Under the pieces are notes generated by a model. It had not been told where the DNA came from and did no database searches. It was given only the letters and a program-made list of their open reading frames with translations. This document shows, in pieces, positions 1 to 8,420 of a stretch of DNA of 64,000 nucleotides. This stretch comes from Ardenticatenales bacterium. GTDB lineage: Bacteria > Chloroflexota > Anaerolineae > Promineifilales > Promineifilaceae. The position numbers and the translations under genes were made by a program. Within the stretch, counting starts at the first letter, position 1; every line of letters begins with the position of its first letter. The stretch lies in assembly GCA_020634575.1 (NCBI GenBank), contig JACKBM010000017.1, positions 41,568 through 105,567 of the forward strand. The letters are read 5' to 3'.

Positions 1-1
1 C

Positions 2-490
2 TGCCAGATCATGCTGAGCGTGATCAGTGACGGCTGCTTTTTGCCCTTTCGGGCCTCGCTGTTTATGACCAGCCTGATGGAGAACACCAGCGTCGCCCAG
101 AATACCTGCCTGCAGCTCTGTGTTGTCGGCCGGGACAGCTTCATCGGCGCGACCACGACTTTTACCGATTTTAACGTCTTGCCCAGCCCTATTCGCGCCA
201 ATGTGAAAGGGCATCTGATGGAAGCTAATCTGAAAATCCTGGGCGGCTGCGTGGGCCACCATTGCCGGCTAACCTCTGGCTTGATAATCTATCCCGCCCG
301 AATGATTGAATCAGATGTGGTGTTACAAGCCCTGAACGGACGGCATGTTATCACCAGCAACGTCGCTTACGAAGACAGTGCCCATCATCAGTACAGCGAC
401 CGCATCGACTACCCACGCCTCTATCCCCGGAAGGAGCCTCCGGCGGAGATGAACGAAACTCGTGAGCGCGTGGGGCTAGCCAATCAATGA
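2..490 (+). CDS. Left-handed beta-helix (hexapeptide-repeat) protein, 3' part
   Basis: The reading frame is open from the first bases of the window, so the gene starts upstream and only the last 162 or so codons are seen. A stretch with GRDSFIGATTTF and later GGCVGHHCRLTSGLIIYPAR shows the short glycine/hydrophobic periodicity of left-handed beta-helix acyltransferase-like or nucleotidyltransferase-like domains. The tail is charged and rich in Arg, Pro and Glu. The enzyme activity cannot be told from this fragment. The acyl-ACP reductase homologue follows 87 bp downstream on the same strand, so a shared role in lipid or wax chemistry is possible but unproven. Confidence 0.5.
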   Translation, partial: CQIMLSVISDGCFLPFRASLFMTSLMENTSVAQNTCLQLCVVGRDSFIGATTTFTDFNVLPSPIRANVKGHLMEANLKILGGCVGHHCRLTSGLIIYPARMIESDVVLQALNGRHVITSNVAYEDSAHHQYSDRIDYPRLYPRKEPPAEMNETRERVGLANQ

Positions 491-577
491 GCCATGCCTT
501 CCCGGCGCCTTGCCGTCCGGGAAGAAAACTTCAGGGGACCAGGCCAAATGGTGCCCAAAAATCTGGACCGCTAATTA

Positions 578-1681
578 ATGAACGATTCGTTCGCCTTTAT
601 TATCCATCCGGTAAACCCGAAGCGTGATGTGGCGCGCAAATGGCCCGCGCTGGGTCATTTACCGCTCTGGCTGATCAATTTTCTGTCGCTCTTCTTCCCG
701 CCGGTCTACATTTCGGAAATTAATGGGATTCGGTCGGTAAAAACCGGCCGGTCTGTCCAGGGCTGGTTTGTCGCCTGCCCGCTGACGCCGGCCCGCATGA
801 TGAGCCTGCCCGCCCCGGTCGTCTATCGCAAAATCATCCAGACCGGCCAGATGGCGGAGAAGCTGGGCGCCCGCATGTTAGGGCTCGGCGCCTTCACCTC
901 CGTGGTTGGCGACGGCGGTATCACCATCGCCAATGCGCTCGATATCCCGGTTACTACGGGTGATAGTTACACGGTAGCTATCGCCGTCAAAGCCATACTT
1001 TCAGCGGCCCAAAAGATGGATATTCCCCTTGGGGAGGCGACGCTGGCAGTGGTGGGGGGCTCCGGCGCCATCGGCTCGGTGTGCGCGGAGATGCTGGCGC
1101 CGTCGGTGAAGAAGTTGATTTTGCTGGGGAAGAACCGGCCGGAAAAATTGCAGGCAGTGGCCGCCCAGGCCCGCGCCGCCGGTTGCCCGGAAGTTGTCAC
1201 CAGCACCGAAATGGACGACCTGCGGGCCGCTCACCTGGTCGTCACCGTGACCAGCGCCATCGACACCATCATCGAACCGCACCATCTACGCGAAGGCGCG
1301 GTCATCTGTGATGTCTCCCGGCCGCGGGATGTCTCGCGAGCCGTGGTCGAGGAACGTCACGATGTCCTGGTCATCGAAGGCGGCATGGTCGAAGTCCCCG
1401 GCCCGGTTGATTTCGGCTTTGATTTTGGCTTCCCACCGAAAATGGCTTTTGCCTGCATGGCGGAAACCATTGCCCTGACACTGGAAGGGCGCTACGAGAA
1501 TTTCACGTTGGGCAAATCCATTTCGCTGGATCAGGTACAGACCATCGACCGGATCGCTACGGAACATGGCTTCACGCTCGGTGGCTTTCGCAGCTTCGAA
1601 CGGGCCATTACTGAGTCGGAAATTGATCAGATAAAGCGTGCTTCCCGGCTGGTGACAGCAGCCGGGACTTTTGCCCCATGA
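578..1681 (+). CDS. Long-chain acyl-ACP reductase-like protein (AAR family)
   Basis: This 367-residue protein resembles the cyanobacterial fatty acyl-ACP reductase, which reduces acyl-ACP to fatty aldehyde with NADPH. Visible family landmarks are LGLGAFTSVV, TTGDSYTVA, a dinucleotide-binding loop VVGGSGAIGS near residues 157-166, and FACMAE with Cys293, which matches the catalytic cysteine (about 294) of the cyanobacterial enzyme. The following block EGRYENFTLGKS also matches the family. Length is close to the cyanobacterial 340 residues, with some 25 extra at the N terminus. No aldehyde-deformylating oxygenase lies in the window, so the aldehyde may go to an alcohol, wax ester or plasmalogen route instead. 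The ATG at 578 has no obvious Shine-Dalgarno sequence. Confidence 0.72.
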   Translation: MNDSFAFIIHPVNPKRDVARKWPALGHLPLWLINFLSLFFPPVYISEINGIRSVKTGRSVQGWFVACPLTPARMMSLPAPVVYRKIIQTGQMAEKLGARMLGLGAFTSVVGDGGITIANALDIPVTTGDSYTVAIAVKAILSAAQKMDIPLGEATLAVVGGSGAIGSVCAEMLAPSVKKLILLGKNRPEKLQAVAAQARAAGCPEVVTSTEMDDLRAAHLVVTVTSAIDTIIEPHHLREGAVICDVSRPRDVSRAVVEERHDVLVIEGGMVEVPGPVDFGFDFGFPPKMAFACMAETIALTLEGRYENFTLGKSISLDQVQTIDRIATEHGFTLGGFRSFERAITESEIDQIKRASRLVTAAGTFAP

Positions 1682-1808
1682 CCAGGGAACCAATCTGGGG
1701 CATCCATGTTAATAACGCGAGAATTTGTGCAAAATAAGGACCAACTTGCTGTATCATGCAGGGTAGTTTCGCCGGCAGTAGCGCTGCCGCAGAGAGTAAG
1801 AGGTTATT

Positions 1809-2690
1809 ATGAATAACGGTCGCATTCTGATCGTCGAAGATGATTTTGACATCGCCAATATGCTGCAAATCTATTTTGCCGGTCAGGGCTACCAGGTGGA
1901 AGTCGCTAATCGTGGCAATGCCGCCCTGGATATGACCCGGCGCCAGCTACCGGATCTGGTCATTCTCGACATCATGTTGCCGGATATGGATGGCTATGAA
2001 ATTTGCCGCGTCTTGCGGACCACCACGCGCACCAGCCATATCCCCATCATCTTCCTGACCCAGAAAGATGAGCGCGGTGATCGGATCGAAGGGCTGGAAT
2101 TGGGCGCCGATGATTACATCACCAAGCCCTTTGATATCGAAGAGCTGAAACTGCGCGTGCGTGGCGCCATCCGCACTCACCAGCGCACCAACAATTCTGA
2201 CCCGCGTACCGGCCTCCCCAGCAGCCGCCTGATCGAGGAAGAGTTGCGCAATCTGCCGTCGCGCTCTGACTGGGCCCTCATCGAAGTCGGCATTGAGAAC
2301 ATGGCGCCGTTTAATGACGTGTATGGGTTTGTGGCCGCCAATGAGGTGCTTCGCTTCACCGCCCTACTTCTGAACAAGGTAGTGGACGATCACGGCACCA
2401 TCAACGACTTCATCGGCCACACCGGCAGTGAGATCTTCATTATCATCACCGATAACGAACATGCTGAACCGCTGACGAAACAGCTCCAGGAGCGGTTCGC
2501 CGAAGAAAGTCAGGCGCATTACAACTTTATGGATCGGGAACAGGGCGGCATTCGGCTGCATGACGGCTCACTCGCCCCGTTCATGTCGTTGTCGATGGGA
2601 ACGGTATCCAGCGGACAACCATTTTCTGATATTCGCGAGATCACCGAATTGGCGGCCGAAAGACGGCGGGCCCAGGTGACGGAAGCATAA
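1809..2690 (+). CDS. Response regulator with REC and degenerate GGDEF domain
   Basis: The N-terminal 120 residues form a receiver domain: acidic pocket VEDD, phosphoacceptor Asp in LVILDIMLPDMDGYE, and the conserved Lys in YITKPF. Residues from about 135 to 285 have the layout of a GGDEF domain (DPRTGLPSSRL, then NDVYGFVAANEVLRF), but the signature loop reads HTGSE rather than GG(D/E)EF. Diguanylate cyclase activity is therefore unlikely, and the domain may instead bind a nucleotide or a partner. It sits just upstream of a large sensor kinase on the same strand, 99 bp away, and probably works with it. Confidence 0.82.
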   Translation: MNNGRILIVEDDFDIANMLQIYFAGQGYQVEVANRGNAALDMTRRQLPDLVILDIMLPDMDGYEICRVLRTTTRTSHIPIIFLTQKDERGDRIEGLELGADDYITKPFDIEELKLRVRGAIRTHQRTNNSDPRTGLPSSRLIEEELRNLPSRSDWALIEVGIENMAPFNDVYGFVAANEVLRFTALLLNKVVDDHGTINDFIGHTGSEIFIIITDNEHAEPLTKQLQERFAEESQAHYNFMDREQGGIRLHDGSLAPFMSLSMGTVSSGQPFSDIREITELAAERRRAQVTEA

Positions 2691-2789
2691 TTCTGCAGAG
2701 AAGTTGGCAACTATTATTTTGCGGCTACAGGGCAAAAGCGGTGCTGTCGAGGCAACCGCAGCCTGCCCCTAGCTCGTGTATCGGTAACC

Positions 2790-5700
2790 GTGATTAAACG
2801 CTCAGGAAACGGCCGAAAGCCACAAGAACCTATGGGCCTCCGGGCGCTCGACCAGGCAGTCGAAGCGGTCTTTATCGCTGCACCTGATGGGGCGATTGTC
2901 TACGCCAACCAGGCGGCCCGATCTCAATGGGGCCTGACCAGCGTCACATTCTCCCTGGAAATGCTGCTGGCCAATGTGGCGCCCCGGGTGAACTGGCAAG
3001 CGGTGGTCGAAAATGTCCCGCAGCACCAGCTGGTCGAGACCGGCCTGGGTGATTTCTGGCTGTCTACCGAACCTTACCGTGAGAGCGACGCCAATTTCCT
3101 CAAGATCACGATCCAATCGGCTGAAGGCGCCGTCACCGCCGAAGAGGCATCACCAAGCCGGCAGAGCCAGCTTCTGCTGGAAGCCAGCCGGGCCATCGGC
3201 GCCACATTTGAGCAATCCCAGGTCATCCAGGTTCTGGTCAGCTACGCTCGAGAATTGGGCGGCGCCGCCGGCGCGATTTTTTACCAGTATGACCAGGTCA
3301 ACAATCTCCTGGCCGAAGCCTACGGCCTGAGTCAGGATGGGAGCGAAATCGAGAGTGCTGCCATCATCAAACAGCAACAGCTCGAACCGCTCGAAGACGC
3401 CCTGTTTGACTTCATGCCAGTGGTCCTGACGGGGACGACCGCCGGGGCCTGGCCCACGCCGGCCGAATTTGGCGCCGGCCCATTCCAGATCCTGATAATG
3501 GCTCTGACCCTACACGAAGAGCCCTACGGAATGCTGGCGCTATTTCAGCAGGCAGAAGTTGAACCCTTCTCCGCTGTCCTGCAAACATCGCTGGAAATTT
3601 TGCTCAGTCATACTGGCCTGGCCATCGAGAATGCCCGGCTGTTCACCGATACTTACCAGCGGGAGAGCTTCTCCAATGCGCTGGGCCGCGTCAGCCTGGC
3701 CACCAGCGCCACGCTGGATCTGGAATCTGTGCTAAACCTGATCTGCCAGGAAAGCATCACCACGTTCCAGGTGGATGGCATCTATATCTGGCAGCGGGAC
3801 GAAGATGAACTGGTCGGGCTGGCCGCGATCGGCTACGGCACGGAGGATTTCCTGGCCAGCCGCATCGCGCTTGAAGATGCCCAGGCGTTTAGCGCCATCG
3901 TCTCCCGAACAGGTGAAGCCACCTTTATCAACCAGTTTGAGAAGCATCCCAATCTGGCCCTGGCGCTGCCGCAGCATGACCCGATTTTGTCTGTCCTGGG
4001 TGTGCCGCTGCGCCGCGAAGAAGAGACGATCGGCGTGCTGGTGCTGACGGATACACGCACCGCCGACAAGTTTAACCAGCGCGATGTTTCCCGCGCGCTG
4101 CAATTCGGCAGCCAGGCGGCCATCGCCATCCAGAATGCCCACCTCGTCCACGAGCTGCGCGGGTTGAATGAAGACCTGGACAGCCGCGTGGCCCAGCGCA
4201 CCATTGACCTGGAACGCGAGCGTGACCGGGTCCAGTTCCTGCTGCGCATCACCAGCGAACTGGCGGCCAGCCTGGACGAAGACCGGGTCCTCAACCGGGC
4301 CCTGGAGCTCGTCAACGAAATTGTCAACGCCAGCGAATCGATGATTCTGCTGCTTGATCCGGAAACGGATATGTTTCATTATCGAGCGGTTCTGGGCGGA
4401 CACATGCAGCTGCCGGCGGGCGGGTTGTCTACCGGCCGGTACCGCCACGAAGGGCTCGCCGGCTGGCTGCTCAACAGCCGCGAAGCGCTCATCGCCAATG
4501 ACATTCATGAAGACGAGCGCTGGCAGGAAATTGCCGGCGAGATCGAGCCGGAATATCACTCCGTCCTGGGCGCACCGCTCTTCTCCGGGGATGATGCCAT
4601 CGGCGTCCTGCTTTTCTTCCACGAAGCGGCCGGCGCCTTTAGCCAGCAGCAGATGCAGCTGGTCCGCGCTGTCGCCGTCCAGGTGGCCAACGCCATCGGC
4701 AACGCCCAGCTCTACTTCTTCATCCAGGACCAGGCGGAGCAAATTGGCAGCCTGCTGCGCGAAGAGCAAAAAGAGGCGGCCAAGAACGAGGCCATCCTGG
4801 AAAGTATCGCCGACGGCCTGCTGGTTGCTGACGACGAGGGCCGGGTCATTCTGGCCAACGCCGCCCTCGGCCAGATGCTCTCTCTGCAGGATGAAGATCT
4901 GATCGGCCGGCCCATCAACGAAATGCTGGGCATCTATGGCACCTCCGGGCTGCACTGGAGCAAGACGATCGAGAACTGGGCCCATAATTCGGACCAGGTG
5001 GAGCCGTTTGCCCTGTTGACGGACGACCTCCACGTGGAGAATCGCATCATCAATGTGCGCCTCTCACCGGTCTTTAATGCCAACGATTTCCTGGGCACCG
5101 TCTCCATTTTCCGCGACATCACCAAAGCGGTAGAAGTTGACCGGATCAAGAGTGAATTTGTCTCCAATGTCTCCCATGAATTGCGGACGCCGATGACTTC
5201 CATCAAAGGGTATACCGACCTGATGCTGATGGGCGCCGCCGGCGGTATGAGCGATTCACAGCGGCATTATCTGACCGTCATCAAGAACAATGCGGACCGG
5301 CTTAAAAGCCTGGTCGACGACCTGCTGGATATTTCCCGGATCGAGACCGGCAAAACCAAGTTGCTGCGCGTTTATCTGGATATCGGCGACGTCGTCAACG
5401 ATGTGGTTAACGGTCATCTGCGCGGCCGGCGCCAGGATGCGGGCAAGGAGATGGACATCACCTGTGATATCCCGGCTGATCTGCCTACGGTGTCGGCAGA
5501 CAAAGAAAAAGTAACCCGGATTTTGACGAATCTGGTGGACAATGCGTTTAACTACACACCGGCCGGTGGCACAATTCGTGTCTCCGCCCGTAACCTGGGG
5601 GATGTACTCGCCGTTACTGTAGCAGACACTGGTATTGGTATCCCCGCTGAACATTTGGATAACATTTTTGATAGATTCTACCGCTCCGAAAGCGAAGAAG

Positions 5701-5888
5701 TGCGCGCCGTGCCCGGTACCGGCCTTGGTCTGGCCATCGTCCACAGCCTGGTCGAAATGCATGGCGGCACAATGGACGTCCAGAGCGAGCAGGGTAAAGG
5801 CAGTCGCTTTACCTTCACCCTGCCCTTTGAACCGGTCGTTAAGGGCCAAACGGCGGAGCTGGTAACCAGGGAAATAGGTAATGGCTAA
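2790..5888 (+). CDS. Multi-sensor histidine kinase (PAS-GAF-GAF-GAF-PAS-HisKA-HATPase)
   Basis: A 1032-residue soluble kinase with no membrane segment. An N-terminal PAS-like region (about 20-110) is followed by three GAF-like modules (about 130-285, 295-460 and 490-660). A short charged coiled coil with DSRVAQRTIDLERERD separates the second and third. A PAS domain follows (about 675-785), then the HisKA helix with phospho-accepting His796 in SHELRTPMTSIKGY, and a HATPase domain with NLVDNAFNYTP, DTGIGIP and GTGLGLAI motifs. The start is GTG at 2790. The last codons overlap the ATG of the next gene by 8 bp, so kinase and receiver are translationally coupled. The GAF and PAS ligands cannot be predicted. 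Confidence 0.9.
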   Translation: MIKRSGNGRKPQEPMGLRALDQAVEAVFIAAPDGAIVYANQAARSQWGLTSVTFSLEMLLANVAPRVNWQAVVENVPQHQLVETGLGDFWLSTEPYRESDANFLKITIQSAEGAVTAEEASPSRQSQLLLEASRAIGATFEQSQVIQVLVSYARELGGAAGAIFYQYDQVNNLLAEAYGLSQDGSEIESAAIIKQQQLEPLEDALFDFMPVVLTGTTAGAWPTPAEFGAGPFQILIMALTLHEEPYGMLALFQQAEVEPFSAVLQTSLEILLSHTGLAIENARLFTDTYQRESFSNALGRVSLATSATLDLESVLNLICQESITTFQVDGIYIWQRDEDELVGLAAIGYGTEDFLASRIALEDAQAFSAIVSRTGEATFINQFEKHPNLALALPQHDPILSVLGVPLRREEETIGVLVLTDTRTADKFNQRDVSRALQFGSQAAIAIQNAHLVHELRGLNEDLDSRVAQRTIDLERERDRVQFLLRITSELAASLDEDRVLNRALELVNEIVNASESMILLLDPETDMFHYRAVLGGHMQLPAGGLSTGRYRHEGLAGWLLNSREALIANDIHEDERWQEIAGEIEPEYHSVLGAPLFSGDDAIGVLLFFHEAAGAFSQQQMQLVRAVAVQVANAIGNAQLYFFIQDQAEQIGSLLREEQKEAAKNEAILESIADGLLVADDEGRVILANAALGQMLSLQDEDLIGRPINEMLGIYGTSGLHWSKTIENWAHNSDQVEPFALLTDDLHVENRIINVRLSPVFNANDFLGTVSIFRDITKAVEVDRIKSEFVSNVSHELRTPMTSIKGYTDLMLMGAAGGMSDSQRHYLTVIKNNADRLKSLVDDLLDISRIETGKTKLLRVYLDIGDVVNDVVNGHLRGRRQDAGKEMDITCDIPADLPTVSADKEKVTRILTNLVDNAFNYTPAGGTIRVSARNLGDVLAVTVADTGIGIPAEHLDNIFDRFYRSESEEVRAVPGTGLGLAIVHSLVEMHGGTMDVQSEQGKGSRFTFTLPFEPVVKGQTAELVTREIGNG

Positions 5889-6243
5889 GATACTCATCGC
5901 TGAGGACGAAACCGATATCCGTGAGCTGATCAAGCTGACGCTGACATTTAATGGTTATGACGTTGTCAGCGCCCGTGACGGCGCCGAAGCCGTCGAAATA
6001 GCCCAGAAAGAGGTCTTTGACCTCATCCTGATGGATGTTTATATGCCCCGGATGGATGGTTACAAGGCGTGTGCGCGCCTGAAAGAGATCGAAACCACCC
6101 GGGAGATACCCATCATCTTTCTCTCCGCCAAAGGGCAGGAAGGTGAAGTCCAGCAAGGGCTGGATGCCGGCGCTTCAGAATATATCGTCAAACCATTTGC
6201 ACCGGATGAATTGGCCGCCAAAGTTCACTCTTTTTTGAGTTAG
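5881..6243 (+). CDS. Single-domain response regulator (CheY-like receiver)
   Basis: A 120-residue stand-alone receiver domain with AEDE acidic residues, phosphoacceptor Asp52 in LILMDVYMPRMDGY, and Lys in IVKPFAPDE. There is no output domain. It overlaps the histidine kinase by 8 bp and is its obvious phosphotransfer partner, possibly relaying to the upstream REC/GGDEF-like protein. Confidence 0.92.
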   Translation: MAKILIAEDETDIRELIKLTLTFNGYDVVSARDGAEAVEIAQKEVFDLILMDVYMPRMDGYKACARLKEIETTREIPIIFLSAKGQEGEVQQGLDAGASEYIVKPFAPDELAAKVHSFLS

Positions 6244-6276
6244 GTCAGCCACGTTCTACAGAGATAGGCAAGGCAG

Positions 6277-7059
6277 ATGAGCATTGCAATCGTAGGCGAC
6301 AACCTCATACATTATGAAGCCATCGGACGAGGCGAGCCGATCATCTTTGTGCATGGCTGGCTCGGTTCCTGGCGCTACTGGTGGCCCTCTATGCAGGCGC
6401 TATCCACCCGCCACCGGACATTTGCCTTTGACCTCTGGGGTTGGGGGGATTCCTCCAAGCAGGATGGGCAGTATGCGTTCAACAATTATGTGCGTATGCT
6501 GGACCAGTTTATGGACAAGCTGGGCATTATGGCTCCGGCCACGCTGGTTGGTCATTCACTGGGTGCGGCGGTCAGTTTGCGTTTTGCCTGTGACCGGCCG
6601 GATCGCGTCAAACGTCTGGTAACCGTGGCCCTGCCCGTCGAAGGGCACCACGTCCCGGACCGGCTCACCCGCAGTGACCCGCAATCCTTCATCACCCGCA
6701 TCGGTAAGGGCGCGGCCTTCCCCGAGGTTGAGTCTGAAGCGAAAAAGACCGATGTGGCCGCGCTAAACTCCCTGGCCAGCGAGATGCAATCGCTTAGCTT
6801 CGCCGCCGATCTCGCCCGTGTCACCTGCCCCACCCTGATTGTCTTCGGCGACCGGGACACCGTGGTCACCCCGCCCAACGGCGAACACCAACATCTGCTC
6901 AATTCGCCCGGGCGCCATTACATCGCCCTCAATGATTGCAGCCACTTCCCCATGCTGGATGAACCCGTCAAGTTCAACCGGCTGATCCAGGATTTTATCA
7001 CCAGCGATGACCTGTCTGAACTGGCCGTGAAAGAATATTGGTCCCGTAGGACCTATTAG
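6277..7059 (+). CDS. Alpha/beta hydrolase
   Basis: A 260-residue alpha/beta-hydrolase fold protein with the oxyanion-loop motif FVHGWLGS, nucleophile elbow VGHSLGAA (Ser94), acid residue in VFGDRDTVV and catalytic His in CSHFPMLDEP. No signal peptide is seen. It begins 33 bp after the single-domain regulator and may share its transcript. The substrate is not identifiable; esterase or haloalkane/epoxide-hydrolase-like relatives are all possible. Confidence 0.85.
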   Translation: MSIAIVGDNLIHYEAIGRGEPIIFVHGWLGSWRYWWPSMQALSTRHRTFAFDLWGWGDSSKQDGQYAFNNYVRMLDQFMDKLGIMAPATLVGHSLGAAVSLRFACDRPDRVKRLVTVALPVEGHHVPDRLTRSDPQSFITRIGKGAAFPEVESEAKKTDVAALNSLASEMQSLSFAADLARVTCPTLIVFGDRDTVVTPPNGEHQHLLNSPGRHYIALNDCSHFPMLDEPVKFNRLIQDFITSDDLSELAVKEYWSRRTY

Positions 7060-7140
7060 CCGCTGCCCTGGTTGACAATCCGCCCCTCATGCTGGAAACT
7101 TTTCCTTTCAGTGTGTGACACTTACCTGTGAGGAATCCCT

Positions 7141-8388
7141 GTGACAAAAGAATCACGACGGCCCGGCAGCTGGCGCCGTCTCTTTATGCTATCCCTGGCT
7201 CTTGTCCTGGTCGCCTGCGGCTCGCCTGACGCGCCACCGCCGACCGCCACTTTACCCGCCGGCGCCGCCGCCGCCACCGCCACCAACACCCCGGCCGCCC
7301 AGCAACCCGCACCAACCAGCGCCACATCGCCAACAGAACTGCCCGCACCGGTCGTCGCCACCGACACACCATCGGCGATCGACACCACCGCGCTACCGCC
7401 CACCGAGGCGCCCGCCGCCCCCCATCCCATCGCCGACATTTATGGCTTGAATGGCTTTGCTGCAGACGTAAACCCATTAACCGGTCTTGTCGTCAGCAAC
7501 CCGGCTGTTTTGAACCGGCGGCCGCTGGCCATCAAGATCTCCAACTACCCGCCCATCGTCCGTCCCCAGTCCGGCCTGGGCAGCGCTGACCTGGTATTTG
7601 AGCATTATGCTGAAGGCGGCGTGACCCGTTTCACCGCCGTCTTCTACACCAACGATGCCAACCCGGTTGGCTCCGTCCGCAGCGGCCGCCTGATCGACCT
7701 TGAGATCCCGCGCATGTACGATGCCGCTTTTGCCTATTCCGGCTCCAGTGGCCCGGTGCAGCAGATGATCCGGGACAGCGTCTTCTTCGATCGAGTCATT
7801 TCGCCCGACTTTGGCCATGCTGGCTTTTTCCGCGTTGAGGATCCCAGCAAGCCGTTTGAACATACGCTGTTCACCGGCACCGACCTGCTCCGCTTCCAGC
7901 TCGACAGTCGCGGGCAGAATGTGCCGCCCAATTATCCGGTGACCATGAGCTTCAGCCAGACGCCACCGGCCGGTACGCCTGTCAACTCTATCGAAGTCCG
8001 TTACCGGGCCACCAACGCCTACTGGCAATATAACGCCGCCACCGGCCGGTACGCCCGCTGGAGCGATGGCGTCGTCCACAGCGACGCCAATACCGGCGCC
8101 CAGCTTGCTTTCCGCAACGTCATCGTCCTCGGCGCCCACCATGAAGACACCACCATCCTGGAAGATTTCGTCAATGGCGGCAGCTACTCCATCCAGATTC
8201 AAGTCTGGGGCGAGGGACCCGTCTCCATCTTCCGCGACGGCCTGCGCATCGAAGGGCGCTGGGTGCGCAATAATCCGGACGAAATGCTGACCTTCTACGA
8301 CCTGGACGGTAACGCCCTGCCTCTGGCGCCGGGCAACAGCTTCATCCAACTGGTCCCGCTCGGTTTCGATGGCCTTGTCACCAACTAG
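7141..8388 (+). CDS. DUF3048 lipoprotein (YerB-like)
   Basis: The protein begins with a lipoprotein signal peptide (Arg-rich start, hydrophobic core LSLALVLVACGS, lipobox Cys26), then a Pro/Thr/Ala-rich linker to about residue 95. The rest matches the DUF3048 family of Firmicutes and Chloroflexota: NPLTGLVVSN, RPLAIKISNYPPIVRPQSGL, VGSVRSGRLIDLEI. Function is unknown in the family; an envelope or carbohydrate-binding role is often assumed. The GTG start at 7141 has an upstream TGAGGA. The next gene encodes a cell-wall-type enzyme 32 bp downstream, which fits an envelope role. Confidence 0.85.
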   Translation: MTKESRRPGSWRRLFMLSLALVLVACGSPDAPPPTATLPAGAAAATATNTPAAQQPAPTSATSPTELPAPVVATDTPSAIDTTALPPTEAPAAPHPIADIYGLNGFAADVNPLTGLVVSNPAVLNRRPLAIKISNYPPIVRPQSGLGSADLVFEHYAEGGVTRFTAVFYTNDANPVGSVRSGRLIDLEIPRMYDAAFAYSGSSGPVQQMIRDSVFFDRVISPDFGHAGFFRVEDPSKPFEHTLFTGTDLLRFQLDSRGQNVPPNYPVTMSFSQTPPAGTPVNSIEVRYRATNAYWQYNAATGRYARWSDGVVHSDANTGAQLAFRNVIVLGAHHEDTTILEDFVNGGSYSIQIQVWGEGPVSIFRDGLRIEGRWVRNNPDEMLTFYDLDGNALPLAPGNSFIQLVPLGFDGLVTN

Positions 8389-8420
8389 ATAACCTGCGAC
8401 CAACCCGTTCCAAGGAGAGC

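Noticed and set aside
3732..5033. Long minus-strand frame opposite the sensor kinase
   Set aside because: Shadow of the kinase coding bias; no start signal and no domain.
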